A DNA stretch of 64,000 nt, from assembly GCF_900104635.1 (NCBI RefSeq), contig NZ_FNWC01000007.1, forward strand, positions 310,001 through 374,000. The letters are read 5' to 3'. Positions 26,752 through 34,512 of the stretch are shown one piece after another. Both the position numbers and the translations under genes were made by a program. This DNA comes from Coprococcus phoceensis (lineage in GTDB: Bacteria; Bacillota; Clostridia; Lachnospirales; Lachnospiraceae). How positions within the stretch are numbered: the first letter of the stretch is position 1; each line of letters opens with the position of its first letter. Under the pieces are notes generated by a model. The model was not told the DNA's origin and made no database searches. It worked only from the letters and a program-made list of their open reading frames with translations.

Positions 26752-26940
26752 ATGACGAAAACAGATTGGTGGGAAACATTTACAAAGACAGGCTGCGTGA
26801 CAGATTATTTGTCTTACAAGGGAGTTGGTAAAGAGGAATATTCCTGTGTGCAGCCGAAAAATAGAAACGTGGGAGAGAGAACACTTGAGTCAGTCAGTAA
26901 CAGTGACAGGGATGATACTGTCCGCGTCACCTATCGGTGA
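26752..26940 (+). CDS. yqzL: YqzL-like small protein
   Basis: A 62-residue frame with a strong AAAGGAGGG site 7 nt upstream of ATG 26752. The N-terminus (TDWWETFTKTGCVTDYLSYK) fits the YqzL pattern of an aromatic-rich helix, a 'TG.V..YL.Y' turn and a short tail. YqzL genes sit between era and recO in Bacillus, as here. The last 56 nt overlap recO in another frame, so the C-terminal 20 residues may be a consequence of that overlap. Function is unknown for the whole family. Confidence 0.65.
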   Translation: MTKTDWWETFTKTGCVTDYLSYKGVGKEEYSCVQPKNRNVGERTLESVSNSDRDDTVRVTYR

Positions 26941-27634
26941 GAATGATAAAAGAATTGTGATTTTGACAAAAGAAAAAGGAAAGATTTCAGCGTTTGCAAA
27001 AGGGGCAAGAAGACAGAACAGCCATCTTCTTGGCGCGACGAATCCTTTTTCTTTTGGCGAATTCGTTTTGTATGAGGGAAGAAGTTCCTATAATCTGCTG
27101 CAGGCAAACATTTCCAATTATTTTATGGAACTTGCAACGGATTTAGAGGGGGCTTACTATGGATTTTATTTTATGGAGTTTGCCGATTATTATACGAAAG
27201 AACACAATGACGAGCGGCAGATGTTAAGGCTTTTGTATCAGACATTGCGGGCATTATCTTCAAATAAGATTCCGAGAGAACTGGTGAGGTACATATTTGA
27301 ATTGAAGACGCTGGTTGTAAACGGAGAGTATCCGGATGTGTTTCACTGCACAGGGTGTGGTACGCGGGAGCAAGGTGTTTTGTTCAGTTGCAGAAACAGA
27401 GGGATTGTATGTGAAAAGTGCAGGCGTACAGTGTCTGATGGAATCCAGATCAATAGTTCGACTCTTTATACGATGCAGTATGTAGTAACTTCTACGATTG
27501 AGAAACTGTATACGTTTGTTGTGTCAGATGAGGTGCTGAAACAGCTTGGAAAGATTATGAAACAATATACGGGAATGTATGTGGATAAACGATTTAAATC
27601 ACTGGAAATTTTGGAAATGTGCCTGCTTTCCTGA
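26885..27634 (+). CDS. recO: DNA repair protein RecO
   Basis: A RecFOR recombination mediator that loads RecA on single-stranded DNA. I place the start at TTG 26885 (LSQSVTVTGMILSASP) because GGGAGAGAG lies 5-8 nt upstream and the OB-fold begins there, giving 249 residues as in the family. A longer frame back to 26825 would extend over the YqzL gene without homology. GENDKRIVILTKEKGKISAFAKGARR is the conserved OB-fold region. The C-terminal domain has a four-cysteine zinc site (CTGC and CEKC). It follows era and the YqzL gene and overlaps the latter by 56 nt. Confidence 0.92.
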   Translation: MSQSVTVTGMILSASPIGENDKRIVILTKEKGKISAFAKGARRQNSHLLGATNPFSFGEFVLYEGRSSYNLLQANISNYFMELATDLEGAYYGFYFMEFADYYTKEHNDERQMLRLLYQTLRALSSNKIPRELVRYIFELKTLVVNGEYPDVFHCTGCGTREQGVLFSCRNRGIVCEKCRRTVSDGIQINSSTLYTMQYVVTSTIEKLYTFVVSDEVLKQLGKIMKQYTGMYVDKRFKSLEILEMCLLS

Positions 27635-27651
27635 GGGCTTAGGAAAGAGGG

Positions 27652-27680
27652 TTGAAAAATCAGCACTTTAACGGTATAAT
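27652..27680 (+). promoter_or_regulatory. Promoter of glyQS
   Basis: TTGAAA (27652-27657), an exact 17-nt spacer and consensus TATAAT (27675-27680). The +1 should be near 27687, leaving a leader of about 35 nt, which is too short for a T-box. Confidence 0.82.
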
Positions 27681-27720
27681 GAAACACATTAAGAAATTCG
27701 AAATGAGAGGAATGAATAAG

Positions 27721-29109
27721 ATGGAAAAAACAATGGAAAAAATTGTAGCACTTGCGAAATCAAGAGGATTTGTATATCCGGGATCTGAGATTTACGGAGG
27801 GCTTGCAAATACATGGGATTATGGAAACCTTGGTGTGGAATTGAAAAACAATGTGAAAAGAGCATGGTGGCAGAAATTTATCATGGAAAATCCATATAAT
27901 GTAGGTGTGGATTGTGCAATCTTGATGAATCCACAGACATGGGTGGCTTCCGGACATTTGGGAGGATTCAGTGATCCGCTTATGGATTGTAAAGAATGTA
28001 AAGAGAGATTTCGTGCAGACCAGTTGATTGAAAGTTTTGCAGAAGAAAATGGAATCGAACTGACAGAAAGTGTGGATTCGTGGTCAAAGGAGCAGATGGA
28101 AGCTTGGATTACAGAGCACAATGTTCCATGTCCGACATGTGGAAAACACAATTTTACAGAGATCCGTCAGTTTAACCTGATGTTTAAGACTTTCCAGGGG
28201 GTAACAGAAGACGCAAAAAATACAGTATATTTAAGACCGGAGACTGCGCAGGGAATCTTTGTAAACTTTAAAAATGTACAGCGTACATCCAGAAAGAAAA
28301 TTCCATTTGGTATTGGTCAGATCGGTAAATCATTCCGTAACGAGATCACACCGGGCAACTTTACATTCCGAACAAGAGAATTTGAGCAGATGGAATTAGA
28401 ATTTTTCTGTGAACCTGGAACGGATTTGGAATGGTTTGCATACTGGAAACAATTCTGCCTTGACTGGTTGAAGTCACTTGGAATTAAAGAAGAAGAAATC
28501 AAAGCAAGAGACCATTCAGCAGAAGAACTTTGCTTCTACAGCAAGGCTACGACTGACGTAGAATTTTTATTCCCATTTGGCTGGGGAGAACTGTGGGGAA
28601 TCGCAGACAGAACAGATTACGACTTAACACAGCATCAGGAAGTATCAAAACAGGATATGACTTATTTTGACGATGAGAAGAAAGAAAAATATATTCCATA
28701 CGTTATTGAGCCGTCACTTGGTGCAGACCGTATGGTACTTGCATTCCTTTGCAGTGCTTATGATGAAGAAGAGTTAGAAGGTGGAGATGTTCGTACAGTA
28801 CTTCACTTCCATCCGGCGCTTGCTCCAATCAAGATTGGTGTGCTTCCGTTGTCTAAGAAATTAAACGAAGGTGCGGAGAAAGTATTTGCACAGTTGTCAA
28901 AATATTATAACTGTGAATTTGATGATCGTGGAAATATCGGAAAACGTTACCGTCGTCAGGATGAAATCGGAACACCGTTCTGTATTACATATGATTTTGA
29001 ATCAGAAGAAGACGGAGCGGTTACTGTTCGTGATAGAGATACTATGGAACAGGAACGAGTTAAGATTGAAGATTTGAAAACATATTTTGAGAAAAAATTT
29101 GAATTTTAA
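27721..29109 (+). CDS. glyQS: Glycyl-tRNA synthetase, single-chain class II
   Basis: Charges tRNA-Gly. It is the alpha2-type enzyme of 462 residues, the usual clostridial length. ATG 27721 is chosen because a GAGAGG site lies 10 nt upstream and the promoter at 27652-27680 excludes earlier starts. Class II motifs are visible: [15 protein letters not shown] at the N-terminus, [10 protein letters not shown] with [10 protein letters not shown], the motif 2 loop [15 protein letters not shown], and motif 3 in [15 protein letters not shown] CxxC pair (CKEC, CPTC) forms the zinc-like insertion. It is followed directly by the first palindrome of the mobile element. Confidence 0.96.
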   Translation: MEKTMEKIVALAKSRGFVYPGSEIYGGLANTWDYGNLGVELKNNVKRAWWQKFIMENPYNVGVDCAILMNPQTWVASGHLGGFSDPLMDCKECKERFRADQLIESFAEENGIELTESVDSWSKEQMEAWITEHNVPCPTCGKHNFTEIRQFNLMFKTFQGVTEDAKNTVYLRPETAQGIFVNFKNVQRTSRKKIPFGIGQIGKSFRNEITPGNFTFRTREFEQMELEFFCEPGTDLEWFAYWKQFCLDWLKSLGIKEEEIKARDHSAEELCFYSKATTDVEFLFPFGWGELWGIADRTDYDLTQHQEVSKQDMTYFDDEKKEKYIPYVIEPSLGADRMVLAFLCSAYDEEELEGGDVRTVLHFHPALAPIKIGVLPLSKKLNEGAEKVFAQLSKYYNCEFDDRGNIGKRYRRQDEIGTPFCITYDFESEEDGAVTVRDRDTMEQERVKIEDLKTYFEKKFEF

Positions 29110-29156
29110 TCAATTGGGGACGTAGTAAAATTGAATTTAACTACGTCCCCAATTGA
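29110..29156 (+). repeat. REP-like palindrome, copy 1 (left flank of transposase element)
   Basis: A 47-nt palindrome with perfect 17-nt arms: TCAATTGGGGACGTAGT (29110-29126) and its complement (29140-29156), around a 13-nt AT loop that is itself partly self-complementary. It starts right at the glyQS stop. The same sequence recurs at 30023-30069 and 31494-31540. Confidence 0.93.
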
Positions 29157-29170
29157 AAAAAGTGGTGTCC

Positions 29171-29192
29171 CTAAATTGCATCTATCCCTGTC
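29171..29192 (+). repeat. Left 22-bp inverted repeat of the transposase element
   Basis: The 22 nt starting CTAAATTGCATC and ending CCTGTC are the exact reverse complement of 29990-30011. With one mismatch the match extends about four bases outward. Confidence 0.92.
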
Positions 29193-29216
29193 CCTAAATG
29201 TAAGGAGGGAAGAAGA

Positions 29217-29981
29217 GTGCCGCACAAACCAAGAAGAGAAAGCAGCACAAGATTTTATCATATTTATGTCAGAGGAATAAATAAAGAAAAGATATTTGGT
29301 CAACCAAGAGAAAAAAATTATTTTAAAAGAATTATCAGAAAATATTTAAAAGAATATGATGTTGAAATATATTCTTACTGTATCATGTCAAATCATGCAC
29401 ATCTGCTAATTAAATCGGACTTAAAAGAATTATCTATGTTTATGTCAAAAGTCTTGGCAAAATACGCGCAATATTATAATTATAAAAATAATAGAAATGG
29501 TCATGTATTTCAAAACCGCTTTGGAAGTGAATGTATTGAAAGTGAACGGTATTTTTGGAATTGTTTAAAATATATACATATGAATCCTGTGAAAGCCTGT
29601 ATGGTGTCAGGCTTAATGGATTATAAGTATAGCAGTATTAAAGATTATATGAATGAAATTGTGGATATACTACATGAAAATGCAATCAAACATTACAAAA
29701 TGAAATTTCATGATTGGAAAGAATTCCAGCAATATCATCAACCCCAAAATCCAGATATATTTATGGATAGCAAAGAAGAAGTTTATATTCAGAGAAAAGA
29801 AAAAGCTTTGTTGCTCTTGTGGGAGCTTCAAAAAGAAAAAGGGGTGGAAAATGCTATGGAAATTTTGGAAGAGGGTGAATTAAGGAAAGTATATAAAAAG
29901 AGATTAAAAGAAGAGCTGAAAATATCGAATAAAATGTTGAATAAGATTTACGATGAATTGAAATTGAAAATTATTGGATAG
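29217..29981 (+). CDS. Y1 (HUH) transposase, REP-associated/IS200-like
   Basis: A 254-residue single-strand transposase. The start is GTG 29217, 7 nt after AAGGAGGG. The N-terminal Y1 domain begins RFYHIYVRGINKEKIF; the metal-binding HUH is SNHAHLLIK (H-A-H) and the nucleophile tyrosine lies in KYAQYYNYK, followed by HVFQNRFGSE and YIHMNPVKACMV, all typical of RAYT-like proteins. The C-terminal 100 residues are Lys/Glu-rich and end in a possible DNA-binding helix pair (RLKEELKISNKMLNKIYD). No TnpB or accessory gene is nearby. The frame is intact, so the protein may be active. Base composition is more AT-rich than the flanking genes. Confidence 0.9.
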   Translation: MPHKPRRESSTRFYHIYVRGINKEKIFGQPREKNYFKRIIRKYLKEYDVEIYSYCIMSNHAHLLIKSDLKELSMFMSKVLAKYAQYYNYKNNRNGHVFQNRFGSECIESERYFWNCLKYIHMNPVKACMVSGLMDYKYSSIKDYMNEIVDILHENAIKHYKMKFHDWKEFQQYHQPQNPDIFMDSKEEVYIQRKEKALLLLWELQKEKGVENAMEILEEGELRKVYKKRLKEELKISNKMLNKIYDELKLKIIG

Positions 29982-29989
29982 GATAAAAA

Positions 29990-30011
29990 GACAGGGATAG
30001 ATGCAATTTAG
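29990..30011 (+). repeat. Right 22-bp inverted repeat of the transposase element
   Basis: Exact reverse complement of 29171-29192, beginning GACAGGGATAG. It lies 8 nt after the transposase stop. Confidence 0.92.
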
Positions 30012-30022
30012 AGACAGAGTAT

Positions 30023-30069
30023 TCAATTGGGGACGTAATAAAATTGAATTTTACTACGTCCCCAATTGA
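30023..30069 (+). repeat. REP-like palindrome, copy 2 (right flank)
   Basis: The 47 nt are nearly identical to 29110-29156. One G-to-A change in the left arm (GACGTAAT instead of GACGTAGT) gives a single mispair in the stem. The aminopeptidase ribosome site AGGGAGGAT begins directly after it. Confidence 0.93.
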
Positions 30070-30082
30070 AAGGGAGGATAGT

Positions 30083-31462
30083 ATGACTAAGAAAAATTTA
30101 TGGAAATCATATAGTCAAGATGAATATGTGAAATTGGAACAAGTAAACAATGCATACAAACAGTATCTGAATTTTGGAAAAACGGAAAGGGAATGCATAA
30201 AGGCTACTATTCAATTAGCGCAAAAGGCAGGGTACAGAGATTTGCAGGAAATCATAAAAGGGAAAGAGCCGTTGAAAGTAGGAGATAAAGTGTATTCTGT
30301 ATGTATGGAGAAAACAATTGTGTTATTTCAGATTGGAAAAGAAAATATTGAAACTGGTCTCAATATTTTAGGTGCGCATATAGATTCACCTCGTATTGAT
30401 GTGAAGCAAAATCCGTTGTATGAAGCTGGAGAATTTGCCTATTTAGATACCCATTATTATGGAGGAATAAAAAAATACCAGTGGGTGGCATTGCCGCTGG
30501 CGATACATGGTGTTGTGGTACGCAAAGATGGTACAAAACAGGAAATTGTAATCGGTGAAAAAGACGAAGAACCAATTTTTGTGATTACAGATTTATTGGT
30601 GCATTTATCAGCAGAACAGATGGAAAATAAAGCCGACAAAGTAATCGAAGGTGAAAAATTGGATTTAATTGTCGGAAATAAACCAATGAAAGGTATTGAA
30701 AAAGAAGCAGTGAAGGAAAATATACTTGAGCTCTTGAAAAAAATGTATGATATTGAGGAAGATGACTTTATTTCTGCAGAATTAGAAATCGTTCCGGTTG
30801 GAAAAGCAAAAGACTGTGGAATAGATAGAAGTATGATTATAGGATACGGACAGGATGATAGAGCATGTGCCTTTACATCGCTTCTAGCAATACTTGATAC
30901 TGAAGGAGTCAAACGAACAACCTGTTGCTTGTTGGTGGATAAAGAAGAAATAGGGAGTGTCGGTGCTACAGGAATGCATTCGAAATTTTTTGAAAACACA
31001 GTTGCTGAAATTATTGATAGAATGGGAGAATATTCTGAGCTAAAATTAAGAAGAGTATTGGCAAATTCAAAAATGCTATCTTGTGATGTGAGTGCGGCAT
31101 TTGATCCGATGTATGAGAGTGTATACGAAAAGGAAAATACTGCTTATTTTGGAAGAGGGATCATATTTAATAAATATACGGGGAGCAGAGGGAAAAGTGG
31201 TTCTAATGATGCAAATGCAGAGTATATTGCACATTTGAGAAATATATTAGAAAAGAATCAGATAGTTTTTCAGACTGCAGAATTAGGGAAGGTAGATGCG
31301 GGGGGAGGAGGTACTATTGCGTATATTCTGGCTGCGTATGGAATGGAAGTGATAGACTGTGGAGTGGCAGTGTTGAATATGCATGCTCCATGGGAAATTG
31401 TAAGTAAAGCAGATATTTATGAAGCCTACAAAGGATATAAAGTTTTCCTGAAAGAAGGATAG
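30083..31462 (+). CDS. M18-family zinc aminopeptidase
   Basis: A 459-residue aminopeptidase I-type enzyme. ATG 30083 follows AGGGAGGAT by 4-6 nt; an in-frame ATG at 30044 lies inside the palindrome and is rejected. M18 motifs are LGAHIDSPRIDVK (metal His-x-Asp), GQDDRACAFTSL (bridging Asp), VDKEEIGSVGATGMHS (catalytic Glu pair), CDVSAAFDPMYE and the C-terminal metal histidine in LNMHAPWEI. It acts in the cytoplasm on N-terminal residues, probably in peptide recycling. The mobile element lies directly upstream, so its promoter is either inside the element or read-through from glyQS. Confidence 0.92.
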   Translation: MTKKNLWKSYSQDEYVKLEQVNNAYKQYLNFGKTERECIKATIQLAQKAGYRDLQEIIKGKEPLKVGDKVYSVCMEKTIVLFQIGKENIETGLNILGAHIDSPRIDVKQNPLYEAGEFAYLDTHYYGGIKKYQWVALPLAIHGVVVRKDGTKQEIVIGEKDEEPIFVITDLLVHLSAEQMENKADKVIEGEKLDLIVGNKPMKGIEKEAVKENILELLKKMYDIEEDDFISAELEIVPVGKAKDCGIDRSMIIGYGQDDRACAFTSLLAILDTEGVKRTTCCLLVDKEEIGSVGATGMHSKFFENTVAEIIDRMGEYSELKLRRVLANSKMLSCDVSAAFDPMYESVYEKENTAYFGRGIIFNKYTGSRGKSGSNDANAEYIAHLRNILEKNQIVFQTAELGKVDAGGGGTIAYILAAYGMEVIDCGVAVLNMHAPWEIVSKADIYEAYKGYKVFLKEG

Positions 31463-31479
31463 AAAAACTGTTCAAAAAG

Positions 31480-31540
31480 GGACAGGGGTATTTTCAATTG
31501 GGGACGTAGTAAAATTCAATTTTACTACGTCCCCAATTGA
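31480..31540 (+). repeat. REP-like palindrome, copy 3 (solo)
   Basis: 31494-31540 repeats the 47-nt palindrome with 17-nt arms. The 14 nt before it (GGGACAGGGGTATT) align with the stretch before copy 2 (GAGACAGAGTATT). This indicates a mobile unit of about 60 nt without a transposase, derived from the right end of the element. Confidence 0.88.
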
Positions 31541-31550
31541 ACAAAAAGCC

Positions 31551-31579
31551 TTGACGAACCCTGAAAAACCGTATAGAAT
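31551..31579 (+). promoter_or_regulatory. Promoter of ppdK
   Basis: TTGACG (31551-31556), a 17-nt spacer and TAGAAT (31574-31579), starting 10 nt after the solo palindrome. Confidence 0.8.
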
Positions 31580-31583
31580 GAAG

Positions 31584-31665
31584 ATACGACGAAAAATGTC
31601 GTATTATACCCGTTAATAATATAAAGCATAGAAAATCGACTTTGGGTAGAAAGTCGTCTTTTTCG
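31584..31665 (+). promoter_or_regulatory. ppdK leader with two hairpins
   Basis: The first stem is ATACGAC/GTCGTAT (31584-31590 with 31598-31604), almost at the transcript 5' end. The second is CGACTTT/AAAGTCG (31637-31643 with 31650-31656) followed by TCTTTTT, which looks like a weak terminator 44 nt before the ppdK start. The leader is about 120 nt. I recognise no known riboswitch class in it. Confidence 0.5.
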
Positions 31666-31708
31666 TGCGGTGTATTAATAAAAATATTATTTAGGAGGTC
31701 ACAAAGAC

Positions 31709-34333
31709 ATGACAAAATGGGTTTATATGTTCACAGAAGGTGACGCAACCATGAGAAACACTCTTGGTGGTAAAGGTGCTAACCTTGCTGAGATGACAAA
31801 ATTAGGTCTTCCAGTACCACAAGGTTTCACAATCACTACAGATGCTTGTACTCAGTACTATGAAGATGGAAGAAAGATTAACGATGAGATCATGGAACAG
31901 ATCATGGAAGCAATCGTTAAAATGGAAGAGATCACAGGAAAGAAATTCGGTGATAAAGAGAATCCACTTCTTGTATCTGTTCGTTCAGGAGCAAGAGCTT
32001 CTATGCCAGGTATGATGGATACAATCTTGAACCTTGGTTTAAATGAAGAAGTTGTAGAAACTTTAGCTTCTGCATCAGGAAATGCTCGTTGGGCTTGGGA
32101 CTGCTACAGAAGATTTATCCAGATGTACTCTGACGTAGTTATGGAAGTAGGTAAAAAATACTTCGAAGAATTAATCGACAAGATGAAAGAAGACAGAGGA
32201 GTAACTCAAGACGTTGAGCTTACAGCAGAAGATCTTCATGAGCTTGCAGAGCAGTTCAAAGCTGAATATAAAGAAAAAATCGGTGAAGATTTCCCATCAG
32301 ATCCAAAAGAACAGTTAATGGGAGCAGTAAAAGCTGTATTCCGTTCTTGGGATAACCCACGTGCTAACGTATACCGTCGTGACAACGATATCCCATATTC
32401 TTGGGGAACAGCTGTTAACGTACAGATGATGGCATTTGGTAACATGGGAGATGATTGTGGTACAGGTGTTGCATTTACTCGTGACCCAGCTACAGGAAAT
32501 AATGGTTTATTTGGAGAATTCCTTACAAATGCACAAGGTGAAGACGTTGTTGCTGGTGTTCGTACACCAATGCATATTTCAGAAATGGAACAAAAATTCC
32601 CAGAAGCATTCGTACAGTTCAAAGAAGTTTGCCAGACTTTGGAAAAACACTACAGAGATATGCAGGATATGGAATTTACAGTAGAACACGGTAAATTATA
32701 CATGTTACAGACACGTAACGGTAAGAGAACAGCTCAGGCTGCTTTGAAAATCGCTTGTGATTTAGTAGATGAAGGTATGAGAACAGAGGAAGAAGCAGTT
32801 GCTATGATCGATCCTCGTAACTTAGATACATTACTTCACCCACAATTTGATGCTGCTGCATTAAAAGCTACTGCACCAGTTGCAAAAGCACTTGGAGCAT
32901 CACCAGGAGCTGCATGCGGTAAAATCGTATTCACAGCTGACGATGCAAAAGAATGGGCTGCAAGAGGAGAAAAAGTTGTTCTTGTTCGTCTTGAAACATC
33001 TCCAGAAGATATCGAAGGTATGAAAGCTGCTCAGGGTATCTTGACAGTACGTGGTGGTATGACATCTCACGCTGCCGTTGTAGCACGTGGTATGGGTACA
33101 TGCTGTGTATCTGGTTGCGGTGACATCACAATGGACGAAGCTAACAAGAAATTCAAATTAGCTGGAAAAGAATACCATGAAGGAGATTTCATTTCTCTTG
33201 ACGGATCTACAGGTAATATTTACGACGGAGTAATCCCAACAGTAGATGCTACAATCGCTGGAGAATTCGGAAGAATTATGGGATGGGCTGACAAATACAG
33301 AACATTAAAAGTTAGAACAAATGCAGATACTCCTGCAGATGCAAGAAAAGCTCGTGAGCTTGGTGCAGAAGGTATCGGTCTTTGCCGTACAGAGCACATG
33401 TTCTTCGAAGGAAACAGAATCGATGCATTCCGTGAAATGATCTGTTCTGAGACATTAGAAGAAAGAGAAGCTGCTCTTGAAAAAATCCTTCCAGAACAAC
33501 AGGGAGATTTCGAAGCATTATATGAAGCATTAGAAGGAAATCCGGTTACAATCCGTTTCTTAGATCCACCGCTTCATGAGTTCGTTCCTACAACAGAGGA
33601 AGACATTAAGAAACTTGCAGATACTCAAGGAAAAACAGTTGAACAGATTAAAGCAATCATTGATTCTTTACATGAGTTCAACCCAATGATGGGACACAGA
33701 GGACTTCGTCTTGCTGTAACATATCCAGAGATTGCTAAGATGCAGACAAAAGCTGTTATCCGTGCTGCTATCAATGTACAGAAAGCACACAGCGACTGGA
33801 CAGTAAAACCAGAGATCATGATCCCATTGTCATGTGACGCAAAAGAATTAAAATATGTAAAAGATATGGTAGTAGAGACTGCAGATGCTGAAATCGCTGC
33901 AGCAGGTGTTGAGCTTGCATACGAAGTTGGTACTATGATCGAGATCCCAAGAGCTGCCCTTACAGCTGATGAGATCGCAAAACAGGCAGACTTCTTCTGC
34001 TTCGGTACAAACGATTTAACACAGATGACATATGGATTCTCTCGTGATGATGCTGGTAAGTTCTTAGATGCTTACTATGATGCAAAAATCTTTGAAAATG
34101 ATCCATTTGCTAAATTAGACCAGATCGGTGTAGGTAAATTAATGGAAACAGCTATTAAATTAGGAAAACCAGTTAATCCAAACCTTCACGTAGGTATCTG
34201 TGGAGAACACGGTGGAGATCCAAGTTCTGTAGAATTCTGCCACAAGATTGGCTTAGACTACGTTTCTTGCTCACCATTCCGTGTGCCAATCGCAAGATTA
34301 GCTGCTGCACAGGCTGCTATCAATAACAAGTAA
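31709..34333 (+). CDS. ppdK: Pyruvate, phosphate dikinase
   Basis: An 874-residue cytosolic enzyme that interconverts pyruvate, ATP and Pi with PEP, AMP and PPi; in clostridia it links PEP and pyruvate in glycolysis or gluconeogenesis. Order: ATP-grasp nucleotide domain (GGKGANLAEMTKLGLPVPQG), swivel domain with the phosphorylated histidine in GGMTSHAAVVARGMG, then the TIM-barrel PEP/pyruvate domain with GLCRTEHMFF, CGEHGGDPSS and the catalytic cysteine region near the latter. TAGGAGGTC precedes ATG 31709. Codon choice resembles that of PFOR, as expected for an abundant protein. It is a single-gene transcript with a strong terminator. Confidence 0.97.
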   Translation: MTKWVYMFTEGDATMRNTLGGKGANLAEMTKLGLPVPQGFTITTDACTQYYEDGRKINDEIMEQIMEAIVKMEEITGKKFGDKENPLLVSVRSGARASMPGMMDTILNLGLNEEVVETLASASGNARWAWDCYRRFIQMYSDVVMEVGKKYFEELIDKMKEDRGVTQDVELTAEDLHELAEQFKAEYKEKIGEDFPSDPKEQLMGAVKAVFRSWDNPRANVYRRDNDIPYSWGTAVNVQMMAFGNMGDDCGTGVAFTRDPATGNNGLFGEFLTNAQGEDVVAGVRTPMHISEMEQKFPEAFVQFKEVCQTLEKHYRDMQDMEFTVEHGKLYMLQTRNGKRTAQAALKIACDLVDEGMRTEEEAVAMIDPRNLDTLLHPQFDAAALKATAPVAKALGASPGAACGKIVFTADDAKEWAARGEKVVLVRLETSPEDIEGMKAAQGILTVRGGMTSHAAVVARGMGTCCVSGCGDITMDEANKKFKLAGKEYHEGDFISLDGSTGNIYDGVIPTVDATIAGEFGRIMGWADKYRTLKVRTNADTPADARKARELGAEGIGLCRTEHMFFEGNRIDAFREMICSETLEEREAALEKILPEQQGDFEALYEALEGNPVTIRFLDPPLHEFVPTTEEDIKKLADTQGKTVEQIKAIIDSLHEFNPMMGHRGLRLAVTYPEIAKMQTKAVIRAAINVQKAHSDWTVKPEIMIPLSCDAKELKYVKDMVVETADAEIAAAGVELAYEVGTMIEIPRAALTADEIAKQADFFCFGTNDLTQMTYGFSRDDAGKFLDAYYDAKIFENDPFAKLDQIGVGKLMETAIKLGKPVNPNLHVGICGEHGGDPSSVEFCHKIGLDYVSCSPFRVPIARLAAAQAAINNK

Positions 34334-34380
34334 TACACCGTAGATAACAGGTGTAGAAACTTCATTAGTTTCAATAACAG

Positions 34381-34416
34381 AACCCCTTACGCTTTCATTG
34401 CGTAAGGGGTTTTTTA
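34381..34416 (+). terminator. Intrinsic terminator after ppdK
   Basis: A 12-bp perfect stem (AACCCCTTACGC at 34381-34392 with GCGTAAGGGGTT at 34400-34411) plus a T run to 34416. Confidence 0.93.
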
Positions 34417-34448
34417 GGTAGTTGTTGCATCTAAGAAAAATTTTTATA

Positions 34449-34477
34449 TTGACATATAGTTGGTTTAGTGTTAATCT
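34449..34477 (+). promoter_or_regulatory. Candidate promoter for the 34513 membrane protein
   Basis: Consensus TTGACA (34449-34454), a 17-nt spacer and a weaker TAATCT (34472-34477), 35 nt before ATG 34513. Confidence 0.55.
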
Positions 34478-34512
34478 CAATATACTTTGAGAAGATAGGA
34501 AAGGAGAAGACA

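Larger units (their letters stand above)
29110..30069 (+). mobile_element. IS200/RAYT-type element flanked by palindromes
   Basis: A 960-bp unit. The order is palindrome 1 (29110-29156), left inverted repeat (29171-29192), Y1 transposase gene (29217-29981), right inverted repeat (29990-30011), palindrome 2 (30023-30069). The two 22-nt repeats are perfect inverted copies (CTAAATTGCATC...CCTGTC and complement). The layout resembles a REPtron, a RAYT gene flanked by REP sequences. The unit separates glyQS from the aminopeptidase gene and is visibly AT-richer than its neighbours. Confidence 0.8.

Noticed and set aside
27635..27720. A T-box leader before glyQS
   Set aside because: The strong promoter at 27652-27680 leaves only about 35 nt of leader, far too short for a T-box.
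29110..29156. Palindrome 1 as the glyQS terminator
   Set aside because: The stem is followed by GAAAAAAG on this strand, not by a T run. It might slow polymerase but lacks the intrinsic terminator form.
31541..31708. A known riboswitch before ppdK
   Set aside because: The leader shows none of the conserved cores I can recall; only two simple hairpins.
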